Of a stretch of 42,097 nt of DNA, positions 1-10,238 are shown in pieces. Position numbers and translations under genes: made by a program. The stretch's first letter is position 1, and every line of letters begins with the position of its first letter. Source of the stretch: Acidobacteriota bacterium. Lineage in GTDB: Bacteria > Acidobacteriota > Blastocatellia > RBC074. Under the pieces are notes generated by a model. The model saw only the letters and a program-made list of their open reading frames with translations. It ran no database searches and was not told the origin of the DNA. The DNA lies in NCBI GenBank assembly GCA_022614735.1, contig JAKEHZ010000325.1, positions 1-42,097 on the forward strand, given 5' to 3'.

Positions 1-15
1 CCCCAATCCCCAGCC

Positions 16-513
16 TTACTCCAGATATGGTTCCGCCGTCTCAACCGCTCTGGGCACGAGGTTATTGCTGTTGATGATGCGTGCACAGGCATTCCAACGC
101 AGAATGGCATCGTCATTGCCGGTAGGACGTGATGTTTCAGCCTTCGTATACCAATTCATCGCCTCCAACAACCACTCATAGGCGTCAAAACGGGCTCCTG
201 GCCCTCCCATATTGAGCAAAGCTTTGGCCTGACGCTCACAAATAATTCCGGCGTAATAGACACGCTGGTATTCGTCATTGATACGCGGTAACACTTCCCT
301 GGCCTGGGCTGCGCCTGCGGCGAAACTGCTCGCAATCCGATCGGTCAGCGCAAGGAGCAAAGTGACGAGCGCCTGCTGGTTCACGGGATCAACTTCCAAC
401 ACATCCTGACAGATGCTTTCAGCCGCAGATGGCTCATTGAGCAAGCGATAGTGATGTGCTTTCTCGAGAGCCTGAGGGATGGCTTCTTTGGAAATGGGCT
501 TGAGTTCATACAT
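16..513 (-). CDS. TPR-like protein of unknown function, last gene of the frd cluster
   Basis: This is a 165-residue soluble, mostly helical protein with no signal peptide or membrane segment. The first half reads like tetratricopeptide helices (segments around residues 14-30, AHHYRLLNEPSAAESICQDV, and 40-60). The second half has another helical pair around an EWLLEAMNWYTKA segment. I do not recognise a catalytic motif. The start is supported by a GGAG Shine-Dalgarno-like sequence a few bases upstream. It begins 26 nt after the frdD stop on the same strand, so it is probably cotranscribed with the fumarate reductase genes. A role as an assembly or scaffold factor for that complex is only a guess from position. 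The stop is inside the window, so the gene is complete. Confidence 0.75.
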   Translation of the reverse strand: MYELKPISKEAIPQALEKAHHYRLLNEPSAAESICQDVLEVDPVNQQALVTLLLALTDRIASSFAAGAAQAREVLPRINDEYQRVYYAGIICERQAKALLNMGGPGARFDAYEWLLEAMNWYTKAETSRPTGNDDAILRWNACARIINSNNLVPRAVETAEPYLE

Positions 514-539
514 GGGTTTCTCCGGATGACATGATTAAG

Positions 540-893
540 CTATGGGATATTCCATAGGATATAACCTGCCAATAGTGTACCAACCACTGCCCCTCCATAA
601 CAGAACACGGTGATCAACTCATTCAGGTGCTTTATCTGCAACCCATCGTATAGCGTAAAGCGAAAACGGTGTGCCCAATGAAACAAGGGTAGCGAGCAGA
701 GCCCGAACAACACCAGTCGCGTCAGAGGATGCCGCACAAGTGTCATTATCTGCTCATAGCCTGGCGCCTCGATCCAACCAAGCGGAAATGCCAGCCCAAA
801 CAAAAAGAGCAGGATAGGTATCATGAAGGCAGCAATTACTCCGCCGGAACTGAAGAGCGACCACACCAATGGCTCATTCGATCTCTTTCCCAT
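540..893 (-). CDS. frdD: Fumarate reductase membrane anchor subunit D
   Basis: This is a small hydrophobic protein of about 118 residues with three predicted membrane helices (roughly residues 14-36, 54-74 and 92-114). This is the size and topology of FrdD, which with FrdC anchors the flavoprotein/iron-sulfur dimer and forms the quinone site. Recognisable FrdD-like features are the N-terminal RSNEPLVWSLFSSGG segment and HRFRFTLYDG between helices 2 and 3. I chose the ATG at 893 over an upstream TTG at 908 because a GGAGG sequence sits about 8 nt before it. The start follows the frdC stop by only 4 nt, so translation is probably coupled. Identification rests on topology, motifs and position after frdC. 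Confidence 0.88.
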   Translation of the reverse strand: MGKRSNEPLVWSLFSSGGVIAAFMIPILLFLFGLAFPLGWIEAPGYEQIMTLVRHPLTRLVLFGLCSLPLFHWAHRFRFTLYDGLQIKHLNELITVFCYGGAVVGTLLAGYILWNIP

Positions 894-897
894 TCTA

Positions 898-1314
898 TTA
901 ACCTCCAATCACAAACCAGGCGACGATAGCCGAGATCACTACCCACGCGACGTAGTTGGGTGCGGCGATCATCCAGTCGGGCAACCGTTTTCCGCCTATG
1001 CGTACAGGCATCGCACGTGGCGTCAGGTTGAACCACGTGATAGTGTGAAAGAGAGTGAATAGAAGACTGATGAAATTGAGTGTAATTGCAAAAGGCGTCC
1101 TCAACCACTCTTGAATTGCAGCATAGCTCTCAGGCCCCTGGCTCAGGGCATGCAGGAGAAACAGGATAAGGACCACGAAGTAAGCAACAAAGATGCTGCT
1201 CAACTCACGTAGAATGAACCTGAAATAGCTCCATTGACGAGCCCACCAGTAAGTGGACACCCGCTCTCGATACCATTTTGGATGGTAGAGGGTGTAGTTA
1301 TGCGTCTCTTTCAT
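898..1314 (-). CDS. frdC: Fumarate reductase membrane anchor subunit C
   Basis: This is a 138-residue protein with three membrane helices (about 32-54, 72-94 and 115-136). It forms one half of the quinone-binding membrane anchor of quinol:fumarate reductase. The N-terminal YHPKWYRERVSTYWWARQW segment and the RELSS turn before helix 1 are typical of FrdC, as is the loop that follows helix 2. No paired haem-ligand histidines of the cytochrome b type are seen, which fits the haem-less E. coli-type enzyme. The gene lies 105 nt after frdB. That gap is filled by a long inverted repeat, whereas frdC and frdD are only 4 nt apart. This separates the soluble and membrane modules on the transcript. Confidence 0.92.
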   Translation of the reverse strand: MKETHNYTLYHPKWYRERVSTYWWARQWSYFRFILRELSSIFVAYFVVLILFLLHALSQGPESYAAIQEWLRTPFAITLNFISLLFTLFHTITWFNLTPRAMPVRIGGKRLPDWMIAAPNYVAWVVISAIVAWFVIGG

Positions 1315-1331
1315 CTATATCCTCGGAAAAT

Positions 1332-1407
1332 AGACAGGATTTCCAGGATTTATCAGGATTTTGATGAGCGTCCCACAAAATCCTGATAAATCCTGTAAAT
1401 CCTGTCT
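1332..1407. repeat. Intra-operon hairpin between frdB and frdC (CAGGATTTA-type)
   Basis: Two 31-nt arms (1332-1362 and 1377-1407) are complementary with a single mismatch and enclose a 14-nt loop. Each arm holds about three tandem CAGGATT-like units. The structure starts 12 nt after the frdB stop codon and ends before the frdC ribosome-binding region. There is no T-tract, so it is not a standard intrinsic terminator. The sequence just outside the arm, CCTCGGAAAATAGACAGGAT, recurs at 22091-22110. Confidence 0.9.
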
Positions 1408-1419
1408 GAATATTCAAAC

Positions 1420-2163
1420 TCATTTCCGGCCCCAGGGCATCAGAAATGACTTAAACCATTCGGTCGCAGCCTTCAGCTTGTATTGCTGAATTGCTCCAGC
1501 CGGGTCGACATTTTTGGGACATGCTTTCGTGCATTCACCGACAAACGTACAGCCCCAAATTCCCTCGTGTTGTGAGAGAAGATCAAGGCGTTCATCCGTC
1601 CCCTGATCGCGAGAATCCATGTTATATCGTTGTGCCAGAGCTAATGCCGCCGGGCCAATGAAGTGATGGTCTAAACCATAGACCGGACATGCCGCATAGC
1701 AAATCATACAGTTGATGCACATGCTAAATTGTTTGTAATTATCCAACTGCACCGGAGTCTGCAGGTATTCTCCCTCGGAAAGCGGCCGCTCTTCCTGGCG
1801 AATGATCCATGGCTTGACGCTCTTCAATTTGTCCATGAAATCAGTCATCTCGACAGCGAGGTCACGCACTACAGGGAAATAGCGCAAAGGCTCAACCCTG
1901 ATGGGTCCGGGGACGTACTTCGAAAGGAAGGTGGCGCAGGTCAGCTTCGGCTCTCCATTGACCATCATCCCGCAACTCCCGCAGACTCCCATACGGCAAC
2001 TCCACCGATATGAGAGCGACCCATCAAGCCTGTCCTTTATATAGTTCAAAGCATCGAGCACTACCCAGTCCTTATTGAAAGGCACCTCGAAGCGTTCAAA
2101 AGTAGGTTCGGTCTCTTGTTCGGGACGGTAGCGTGCAACTTCCAGGGTGATCGTATCAATCAT
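1420..2163 (-). CDS. frdB: Fumarate reductase iron-sulfur subunit
   Basis: This 247-residue protein carries electrons from the membrane quinol site to the FAD of FrdA. An N-terminal plant-type ferredoxin domain holds the 2Fe-2S ligands in CRMGVCGSCG plus a later Cys in the KLTC segment. The C-terminal domain has CINCMICYAACPVYG for the 4Fe-4S cluster, and CTFVGECTKACPKNVDP contributes to the 3Fe-4S and 4Fe-4S clusters. The sequence style (PWIIRQEERPLSEGEYLQTP) is of the E. coli Frd class rather than the Bacteroides-like SdhB encoded at 8501. A GAGGAT sequence precedes the ATG. It follows frdA by 93 nt on the same strand. Confidence 0.95.
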   Translation of the reverse strand: MIDTITLEVARYRPEQETEPTFERFEVPFNKDWVVLDALNYIKDRLDGSLSYRWSCRMGVCGSCGMMVNGEPKLTCATFLSKYVPGPIRVEPLRYFPVVRDLAVEMTDFMDKLKSVKPWIIRQEERPLSEGEYLQTPVQLDNYKQFSMCINCMICYAACPVYGLDHHFIGPAALALAQRYNMDSRDQGTDERLDLLSQHEGIWGCTFVGECTKACPKNVDPAGAIQQYKLKAATEWFKSFLMPWGRK

Positions 2164-2256
2164 CTATCCTCACTTTTTTATCAACCCGCTCCCGGGGATG
2201 AGCGTAATTAGTGTTTTCTCCTGACCAATCAGCCAGGCAAAAATATTGCGGTTTTT

Positions 2257-3999
2257 TCATTTTCCATAAACCCGCTCCGCCGGTGGCCACCGAGTGATGG
2301 TGACTGGCAGGTACTCCAACCGTGATGAGCCGTCTTCATTGCGATAGATCAGTGAATGTGCCAGATATTTCTCATCATCTCGCTTGGGAAAGTCCGTACG
2401 CTGGTGCGCCCCACGAGACTCACTGCGTTGCAGAGCGCTCTGCACAATCGTCTCGGCAACATCCAGCATAAACGCAAGCTCGAGCACCGCGGTCAGCTCT
2501 GTGTTAAAGGTATAGCTATGATCTGTGATCGCGACATTTTGAAACCGCTCCTGAAGTCTGCGAAGATTTTGGGCCGCCTGGGCCAGCAAATCGCCCGTCC
2601 GGTAGATGCCCGCTCCTTTCTCTATTGTCGCCTGCATCTCTTCTCTGATCGTAGCAATGCTCTCGCGCCCATCAGTCTTGCTCAAGAATTGTCTCTCCAA
2701 TCTACGCTGCTCGTCCATTGCCTGAGCAACTACGTGACTTCCAGGCTCTGCTGTCTCAGAGGCGAAAGCAGCCGCAGCCTTCCCCGCGCGAGCGCCGAAG
2801 ACAAGTAATTCGGTCAGCGAATTGGAGCCCAGACGGTTCGCGCCGTTGATGCTGACACACGCGACTTCGCCCGCGGCATAGAGACCCGTGAGCGCCGTGG
2901 CTGCATTAAGATCAGTATGGACGCCTCCCATCATGTAGTGAACTACCGGCCGCACCGGAATCATCTCTTTTATCGGATCGATGTTTTGATATTTGAGGCA
3001 GAGCTCACGAACGAAGGGGAGCTTTGTGTTAATTATTTTCTCACCCAGATGGCGGATGTCGAGGTGGACGACAGGGCCATAGGGAGTATCGATAGTGCGG
3101 CCCTTCTCCATCTCTTTGACGAACGCTTGTGAGAGACGGTCTCGCGGCCCGAGTTCCATCGATCGCAGAACCGGTTTCGGCTGCGGCGTCCCGAGGTTGT
3201 AGTCCTGCAAGTACCGATATCCATCCTTGTTGAGTAAATATCCGCCTTCGCTGCGCGCCGCCTCGGTGATCAATATACCGGTAAACGGTAGCCCGGTCGG
3301 ATGGTATTGGACAAATTCCATGTCCTTCAACGGCACCCCCGCGCGATAGGCCAGCGCCATCCCATCCCCATTCTTGATGTTGGCATTCGTGGTGAAAGGA
3401 AAGACGCGCCCGCAACCTCCAGTGCATAAGATCACCGCTTTGGCGAGGATGGCATGGATCTTACCCGACATCAGCTCGATGGCCACAACGCCCTGGACGC
3501 GGCCTCCATCGACGAGTAATTTCGTTACGAAGAACTCGTCGTAGCGCGTAATCGCGTTGTATTTGAGTGAGGTTTGAAACAGGGTGTGCAGCATATGGAA
3601 GCCGGTCTTATCAGCTGCAAACCAGGTGCGCTCTTTCTTCATGCCACCGAAAGGTCGGACAGCGATATGTCCGTCCGGTTCCCGGCTCCAGGGGCAGCCC
3701 CAATGCTCCAGGCGCAACATCTCCTCGGGAGCTTCTTTGACGAATGCCTCTACGGCATCTTGATCGGACATCCAGTCGCCGCCGGAGACCGTGTCGTATG
3801 CATGCTCATCGAGACTATCATTGGATTTGATAACTGCCGCTGCGCCGCCTTCGGCAGAGACAGTGTGGCTGCGCATCGGGTAGACCTTTGAAACTACAGC
3901 TACCTTGAGTTTGGGATTGGTTTCTGAGACGGCAATGGCAGCACGCAACCCGGCGCCACCTCCGCCAACCAGCAACACGTCATGGGAAGAGATGTCCAT
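2257..3999 (-). CDS. frdA: Fumarate reductase flavoprotein subunit
   Basis: This 580-residue protein reduces fumarate to succinate at a covalently bound FAD. Visible motifs are the Rossmann GGGGAG at residues 12-17, the flavinylation region RSHTVSAEGG with His45 as the expected FAD-linked residue, the HPTGL active-site segment, the ELGPRDRLSQAF arginine motif, HYMMGGVHTD, and the C-terminal NGANRLGSNSL FAD-binding signature. Length is close to E. coli FrdA. The start at 3999 has an AGGTGAT sequence a short distance upstream. It is the first gene of frdABCD. The order and the haem-less FrdC/FrdD anchors favour work as a quinol:fumarate reductase in anaerobic respiration, though this class can also run as a succinate dehydrogenase. 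Confidence 0.95.
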   Translation of the reverse strand: MDISSHDVLLVGGGGAGLRAAIAVSETNPKLKVAVVSKVYPMRSHTVSAEGGAAAVIKSNDSLDEHAYDTVSGGDWMSDQDAVEAFVKEAPEEMLRLEHWGCPWSREPDGHIAVRPFGGMKKERTWFAADKTGFHMLHTLFQTSLKYNAITRYDEFFVTKLLVDGGRVQGVVAIELMSGKIHAILAKAVILCTGGCGRVFPFTTNANIKNGDGMALAYRAGVPLKDMEFVQYHPTGLPFTGILITEAARSEGGYLLNKDGYRYLQDYNLGTPQPKPVLRSMELGPRDRLSQAFVKEMEKGRTIDTPYGPVVHLDIRHLGEKIINTKLPFVRELCLKYQNIDPIKEMIPVRPVVHYMMGGVHTDLNAATALTGLYAAGEVACVSINGANRLGSNSLTELLVFGARAGKAAAAFASETAEPGSHVVAQAMDEQRRLERQFLSKTDGRESIATIREEMQATIEKGAGIYRTGDLLAQAAQNLRRLQERFQNVAITDHSYTFNTELTAVLELAFMLDVAETIVQSALQRSESRGAHQRTDFPKRDDEKYLAHSLIYRNEDGSSRLEYLPVTITRWPPAERVYGK

Positions 4000-4106
4000 A
4001 TATGATCACCTGAAAGAGAGAGCGATGGATGATCTGTTGCCGTTAAGCTCGTCTTCATCCATCCGCTTTCATGCAATAATAAAGTCAAAATAATCCTTAG
4101 GAAGAG

Positions 4107-4301
4107 TCAATAAAACCTTGTACAACGCGCGTGAGCGATGGTTTTCGCAGTCCTGGTTTCGCTGCCGGGAAAGCGATAACTCATGAGTACTTGCGGATCA
4201 GGGCCGGCTTGAGCCGGCGGGGCGAGAATTCTGGCGAGAGCGCCTGGCTGGTTGGCGACCTCGCTGCGCCAGAGCTTGATTGCTTTGACGGAAACTGCCA
4301 T
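4107..4301 (-). pseudogene. Truncated ACT-domain protein (5' fragment)
   Basis: The reading frame has a strong AGGAGG Shine-Dalgarno sequence about 8 nt before its ATG. It encodes 64 residues. The first 50 or so (for example VKAIKLWRSEVANQPGALAR followed by a PQVLMSYRFPGSETR segment) match the opening of small amino-acid-binding ACT-domain proteins as I know them. After about residue 52 the resemblance stops abruptly, and an unrelated tail runs to a stop at 4107. Such proteins are normally well over 100 residues, and I found no continuation in the other frames down to frdA. I therefore read it as the 5' remnant of a gene cut off where the frd region begins. A short functional peptide cannot be excluded. 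Confidence 0.6.
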
Positions 4302-4502
4302 TTGCCTTTCCTCCTGAGAAGCGACAATTTGAATACATGGTATTGAAACAGGGGCTGGTAATAAATGCCAGCTTTACGAAATGTGTCTATAACGCAATGC
4401 TTGTAAACAACGGGTAGTCTGACGGGTAGAAAAACACGATTGCGCAAAACGAGTGCAGCCTACCATCGGGGGAGAAAAAATTCAAACAGAATTATCGCGA
4501 GC

Positions 4503-5390
4503 TCAAGGCTTTGATGAAATCAGCAAGTTGATGAACTCACGGATAGCCGGGGTAAAAACCTTGCCCTTGCGATGGATGATGCCGATCGGCCGGGTGAATA
4601 TCCCTTCCGTAAAATTCAAAGCTACCAGCACACGGCTGCTGATTTCATTCTCCAGCGCAGTCTCCGGGAGAATAGAGATACCAATCCCGACTTCGACCGA
4701 ACGTTTGATTGTTTCGATGTTGTCGAACTCCATAACATAATTGACCGAGACCCGATTCTGTTTGAGGATTCTATCAATCGTTTTACGGGTTGGTATGTCA
4801 CGCTCGAAAGCGATGAAATCTTCGCCCTCCAGTTTCTTAACGCTGACGCGACGGCGGTGTGCCAGCGGATGGTCCGGGTTGCACACAATTACCAGCTTGT
4901 CATGACGAAATGGGATAATAGCTAGATTCGGCTGCCGTAAGGGGAGAGCGATGATACCAAAATCGATCGTATTATTGAGACAAGCTTCAATTACCTTATC
5001 AGTGCGACTGTACTCAATGTGAACCTTTACCTGCGGATATTCTTTGATGAATTGCTTGATATAGGGCGGGAGTTCATGCAGACCAACGCTGTAGACTGTC
5101 GCAACACGGATTGTGCCCGTCATCACTTCCGAACGCGAGCGCAGGCGGTTTTCGAGAGCATGGAAGCGGTCGAGCATTTCCTTGCATTCGAGATAGAGTA
5201 ATCGCCCCGCTTCGGTCGGTGCCACGCCCTGGCGCCTGCCACGCTCAATCAACTTTTGATCGTAGCGGCGTTCGAGCGATTGCACCTGTTGACTGACGGC
5301 CGATTGCGTAATGAAGTTAAGCGCGGCCGCTTTTGAGAAACTTCCCGTCTCGATCAAATCACAAAAGGTTTTGAGAGTCTCGAGATGCAT
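4503..5390 (-). CDS. LysR-family transcriptional regulator between frd and sdh operons
   Basis: This is a LysR-type regulator of about 295 residues. Residues 1-60 form the winged helix-turn-helix (MHLETLKTFCDLIETGSFSK onwards, with the recognition helix in TQSAVSQQVQSLE). The rest is the type 2 periplasmic-binding-like effector domain, starting near TGTIRVATVYSVGLHELPPY. I placed the start at the ATG at 5390, the canonical LysR N-terminus. The frame stays open upstream to a GTG at 5414, but those codons lie in the arm of a large inverted repeat. The style resembles the CysL/CbbR branch. It is divergent from sdhCAB and lies downstream of the frd promoter region, so control of one or both operons is likely but inferred. 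Confidence 0.9.
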   Translation of the reverse strand: MHLETLKTFCDLIETGSFSKAAALNFITQSAVSQQVQSLERRYDQKLIERGRRQGVAPTEAGRLLYLECKEMLDRFHALENRLRSRSEVMTGTIRVATVYSVGLHELPPYIKQFIKEYPQVKVHIEYSRTDKVIEACLNNTIDFGIIALPLRQPNLAIIPFRHDKLVIVCNPDHPLAHRRRVSVKKLEGEDFIAFERDIPTRKTIDRILKQNRVSVNYVMEFDNIETIKRSVEVGIGISILPETALENEISSRVLVALNFTEGIFTRPIGIIHRKGKVFTPAIREFINLLISSKP

Positions 5391-5400
5391 GAGCAACATT

Positions 5401-5564
5401 CTAAATCGAAACACAACAACATTGGGAGACTTGGATGAACCACGGATTTACACGGATGCGACGGCCCTAACTGATGGACGCGGATTTGATCCGTGAAAAT
5501 CCGTCGCATCCGTGTAAATCCGTGGTTCATCCAAGTCTCCCAATGTTGTTGTGTTTCGATTTAG
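5401..5564. repeat. 64-bp perfect inverted repeat at the LysR 5' end
   Basis: Arms 5401-5464 and 5501-5564 are exact reverse complements over 64 nt with a 36-nt spacer. The inner part contains CACGGATTTACACGGATG, and the spacer holds further CGGATTT-like words. The element covers the region just upstream of the LysR start and separates the regulator from the AT-rich sdhC control region. Unlike most hairpins in the window it lies at a 5' end, not after a stop codon. Confidence 0.95.
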
Positions 5565-5579
5565 TTCGACTGTCAATTG

Positions 5580-5594
5580 ATAAGTTTACCTTAT
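5580..5594. promoter_or_regulatory. Candidate LysR operator (ATAAG-N5-CTTAT)
   Basis: ATAAGTTTACCTTAT is a perfect interrupted dyad and satisfies the T-N11-A rule of LysR-type binding sites. It lies in the AT-rich stretch between the LysR gene and sdhC. A looser AAG...CTT dyad follows around 5604-5625. Assignment to the neighbouring regulator is inferred from position. Confidence 0.5.
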
Positions 5595-5701
5595 TTTCTG
5601 TATTAAGATTTTGAATTTTACTTATTGGATGAAGGCTGGTATTTTTTTCAAACTAAACGGATGGTATTACTACCTTAACAAATAAACGAATTGGGGGCGA
5701 G

Positions 5702-6411
5702 ATGGCGGTTTCTGCTCAGAGCCTGCAACCTTCGAGGGCGGGTATCTTATCACTTATCTGGCGGTCTTCACTCGGAAAGAAGTACGTCATGGCAATTACC
5801 GGGCTTGGTCTATTCATCTTCGTCATCGCGCACATGCTCGGCAACCTGCAAATATACCTTGGAACGGATAAAATAAATACTTATGCCGAGACGCTAAAAT
5901 CCACTCCGGCCCTGCTCTGGACTGTACGGATAGTCCTGCTGGTCATAGTTATTTTGCATATCATCGCTGGGATTCAATTGGCCCTTGCCAATCGACGTGC
6001 GCGGCCTCAAGCATACAGCAACAAAAAAGTAGTCGCATCGACTTTGGCCGATCGAACTATGCTCATAAGCGGGCTGATTATTCTCGCATTCATCGTCTTT
6101 CATCTCTCGCACTTCACCTTAGGTTTTGTCAACCCCCAATATTTACACTACGTAGATTCGATGGGCAGACACGATGTTCGCCGAATGATGATCATCGGAT
6201 TCTCAAATCCATTTGTCTCCGTCTTCTACATAGTTTCCATGGGTTTGCTCCTGTTGCACTTGAGCCATGGTGTGTCTAGCTGCTTTCAATCATTAGGTCT
6301 CAGAAGTACCAGGACCATCGGTTTTTTTGATAAGTTGGCGAAGGTATCTGCGCTGCTCGTCTTTCTTGGGAACTGCTCAATACCGCTCGCTATCCTGGCG
6401 GGAATACTAAA

Positions 6412-6415
<4 letters not shown>
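5702..6415 (+). CDS. sdhC: Succinate dehydrogenase cytochrome b558-type membrane subunit
   Basis: This 237-residue membrane protein has five predicted helices (about 27-50, 72-97, 118-142, 162-190 and 205-235). It is the single large anchor of type B succinate dehydrogenases, binding two b haems and menaquinone. Histidines in helix positions suited to haem ligation are seen in IAHMLGN, ILHIIAG, FHLSHF and LLHLSHG. Size and the lone anchor match the sdhC b558 family of Bacteroidetes, Bacillus and epsilonproteobacteria. A GGGGGCGAG sequence precedes the ATG. Its stop overlaps the sdhA start in an ATGA junction, so the two are translationally coupled. Confidence 0.92.
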
Positions 6416-8331
<1,916 letters not shown>

Positions 8332-8339
8332 ATGGAATG

Positions 8340-8446
8340 GAAGAGGGAAAACGGAACAAACGGAAATAACGGAACAAACGGAAAAGAATTAATCAAGCTT
8401 TTTTCCGTTTGTTCCGTTATTTCCGTTTGTTCCGTTTTCCCTCTTC
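8340..8446. repeat. Intra-operon hairpin between sdhA and sdhB (CGGAACAAA-type)
   Basis: Arms 8340-8385 and 8401-8446 pair perfectly over 46 nt around a 15-nt loop. Each arm is built from CGGAACAAACGGAAA units. It fills most of the 169-nt sdhA-sdhB gap. A T-run occurs only in the loop-proximal part, not after the stem. Confidence 0.95.
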
Positions 8447-8500
8447 ATCTCTCATGACTGCACACTCAGTTTGAAAATGTTGTGAGAACCCACAGAAACC

Positions 8501-9253
8501 ATGAACCTGACATTGCGAGTCTGGCGACAAAAGAATGCTGACACGCCCGGTAAATTCGTTGAGTACAGGGCGAACAACATCAGTCCGGATATGTCTTTTC
8601 TGGAAATGCTCGATGTGGTCAACGAAGAGCTGATCAAACGCGGAGAAGAACAGATAGCTTTCGATCACGACTGTCGCGAAGGGATTTGCGGATCGTGCGG
8701 ATTGGTGATTAACGGTAGGGCGCATGGCCCGCTCGCGGCAACTACAACGTGTCAGTTGCACATGCGTACATTCAAAGACGGTGACACAATCGCGGTCGAG
8801 CCGTGGCGCGCTAGACCGTTTCCTGTGATCAAAGACCTGGTCGTCGATCGCAATGCATTTGATCGGATTATCCAGTCGGGTGGCTACATTTCGGTTTCAA
8901 CCGGCGGCGCACCTGATGGTAATGCGATTCCCATTCCCAAAGATGACGCGGACAAGGCGATGGATGCGGCTCAGTGCATAGGCTGCGGCGCCTGCGTTGC
9001 CGCCTGCAAGAATGCCTCGGCGATGCTCTTCGTTGCTGCTAAAGTTTCGCACCTGAGCCTCCTTCCACAGGGTAAAATCGAGCAGGATCGACGCGTTTTG
9101 AACATGGTCACAAGGATGGATGAAGAAGGATTCGGCAACTGCACTAACATCGGATCGTGCGAAGCGGTCTGCCCCAAACAGATCACGTTGGATAACATCG
9201 CACGGATGAATCGTCTTTATATGGAGGCTCTGTTCAAGGGCATATTGAGCTGA
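8501..9253 (+). CDS. sdhB: Succinate dehydrogenase iron-sulfur subunit
   Basis: This 250-residue protein links the SdhA flavin to the haems of SdhC. The 2Fe-2S domain carries CREGICGSCG with a later Cys in ATTTCQLH. The C-terminal part has CIGCGACVAACKNAS for the 4Fe-4S cluster and CTNIGSCEAVCPKQ for the remaining ligands. SAMLFVAAKVSHLSLLPQG is typical of the Bacteroides-like SdhB. The Shine-Dalgarno sequence is weak (GTGAGAA well upstream of the ATG), so translation may depend on the structure of the hairpin-containing leader. It is the last gene of sdhCAB and converges on the minus-strand gene ending at 9320. Confidence 0.94.
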   Translation: MNLTLRVWRQKNADTPGKFVEYRANNISPDMSFLEMLDVVNEELIKRGEEQIAFDHDCREGICGSCGLVINGRAHGPLAATTTCQLHMRTFKDGDTIAVEPWRARPFPVIKDLVVDRNAFDRIIQSGGYISVSTGGAPDGNAIPIPKDDADKAMDAAQCIGCGACVAACKNASAMLFVAAKVSHLSLLPQGKIEQDRRVLNMVTRMDEEGFGNCTNIGSCEAVCPKQITLDNIARMNRLYMEALFKGILS

Positions 9254-9255
9254 CA

Positions 9256-9319
9256 AAGCCTAAATCAGGCCACATGAAGATTGGGACAAATGTTGTTATG
9301 CTTCGATTTAGTCAGGCTT
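9256..9319. repeat. Degenerate hairpin between convergent genes, with a copy of the sdh-flanking 24-mer
   Basis: AAGCCTAAATC at 9256-9266 pairs with GATTTA and GGCTT at 9305-9319, with a 4-nt bulge, so it lies beside the stop codons of both convergent genes. Its loop and right arm carry a 24-mer (9289-9312) that matches 22 of 24 positions of 5542-5565, the outer end of the inverted repeat upstream of sdhC. Confidence 0.6.
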
Positions 9320-10213
9320 CTACAACAATGGATTGCTAACATCAAAAACAATTCGCCATTGTCCCTTAGCATCACGCTTCCAAACTCGCACGTAGTAACC
9401 TTTCTCAGTTCTCGTCCTGCTCTTTATCTCGTATTTGCCATAGCTATAACCCAGGTCGGCTGATTGAGAAACATCGGCTTTTATCGGTTCCCCCGTTAAC
9501 ACGAAATTTTGTTTGTCGATCCATTCATTGAGAGCATCTTTGCCGATGACAGGAGTCGTCCGGCGACGGCAGATGCGCGCATCATCGCTCAAAAACTGCT
9601 GCCAGGCTGGCGCCGCATTGACCGATTTCGCTTGAGTGAAGAAACTGCGATCAGCCCGAAGCAAGCTGTCGTTCATTCTTTTGACATCTTCTGTCCTCTT
9701 GCTCTCTGCCGTCTTCCATTGAGGCGCGGGCTGATATTGAGAGTCAAGCGTAGCAAAGGGATGTTCAAGCGGTACACCCATATCTACAATTACGCGCCAA
9801 TTGCCATCGGCTTGTTTTTTCCAAACCGAAAAGAAAAGCCCATGAACTATCGACTTTTTCTCCGCGCGATTGTCTTCTAATACATAGGGCCCCGTGTTGT
9901 AGCCGAGGTCGCCCGCTTGCGAAACATCACCATAGATCGGCGCCCAATTCAAGGTAACCGGCGGAGGAATCGGCGGGCCTGCATTCTTGCGATAATTCTC
10001 AATTGTAATTGTGGGGTGTGGCTGAAAATTGATGCCATCTTCGGCGAAGTAGGTCATAAAAGCCTCTCGCACGCCTTTCTCGACGGAGAGCTTCGCAAAC
10101 GCCCGCTCAGCATCCACCAGACTCGAAAGCGCTGGCGATAAGTCATTCTCCTGTGAGAGGACAGAGAAAATGACGCTGTACAAAACGGCAACTACAAAAA
10201 TTGCCTTCCTCAC
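9320..10213 (-). CDS. Secreted protein with two tandem DUF4440/SnoaL-like domains
   Basis: This 297-residue protein has an N-terminal signal peptide (MRKAIFVVAVLYSVIFSVLS). Two copies of an NTF2-like fold follow: roughly residues 27-160 (LVDAERAFAKLSVEKGVREA ... WRVIVDMGVPLE) and 185-297 (SLLRADRSFFTQAKSVN ... WRIVFDVSNPL). Each has the pattern helix, acidic-aromatic turn, GDLGYNTG or ADLGYSYG, and a closing W-R-[IV]-[IV]-[FV]-D strand. This is typical of DUF4440 proteins, whose substrate is generally unknown. It stands alone on the minus strand, 25 nt after the stop of the gene that starts at 11525. It could therefore be the third gene of that transcript. Confidence 0.82.
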   Translation of the reverse strand: MRKAIFVVAVLYSVIFSVLSQENDLSPALSSLVDAERAFAKLSVEKGVREAFMTYFAEDGINFQPHPTITIENYRKNAGPPIPPPVTLNWAPIYGDVSQAGDLGYNTGPYVLEDNRAEKKSIVHGLFFSVWKKQADGNWRVIVDMGVPLEHPFATLDSQYQPAPQWKTAESKRTEDVKRMNDSLLRADRSFFTQAKSVNAAPAWQQFLSDDARICRRRTTPVIGKDALNEWIDKQNFVLTGEPIKADVSQSADLGYSYGKYEIKSRTRTEKGYYVRVWKRDAKGQWRIVFDVSNPLL

Positions 10214-10238
10214 TAGTTATCTCCTTCTTTTCAAGTTA

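Noticed and set aside
5391..5414. GTG start of the LysR gene at 5414
   Set aside because: It would add MFRFRMLL from within the inverted-repeat arm. The ATG at 5390 gives the standard LysR N-terminus.
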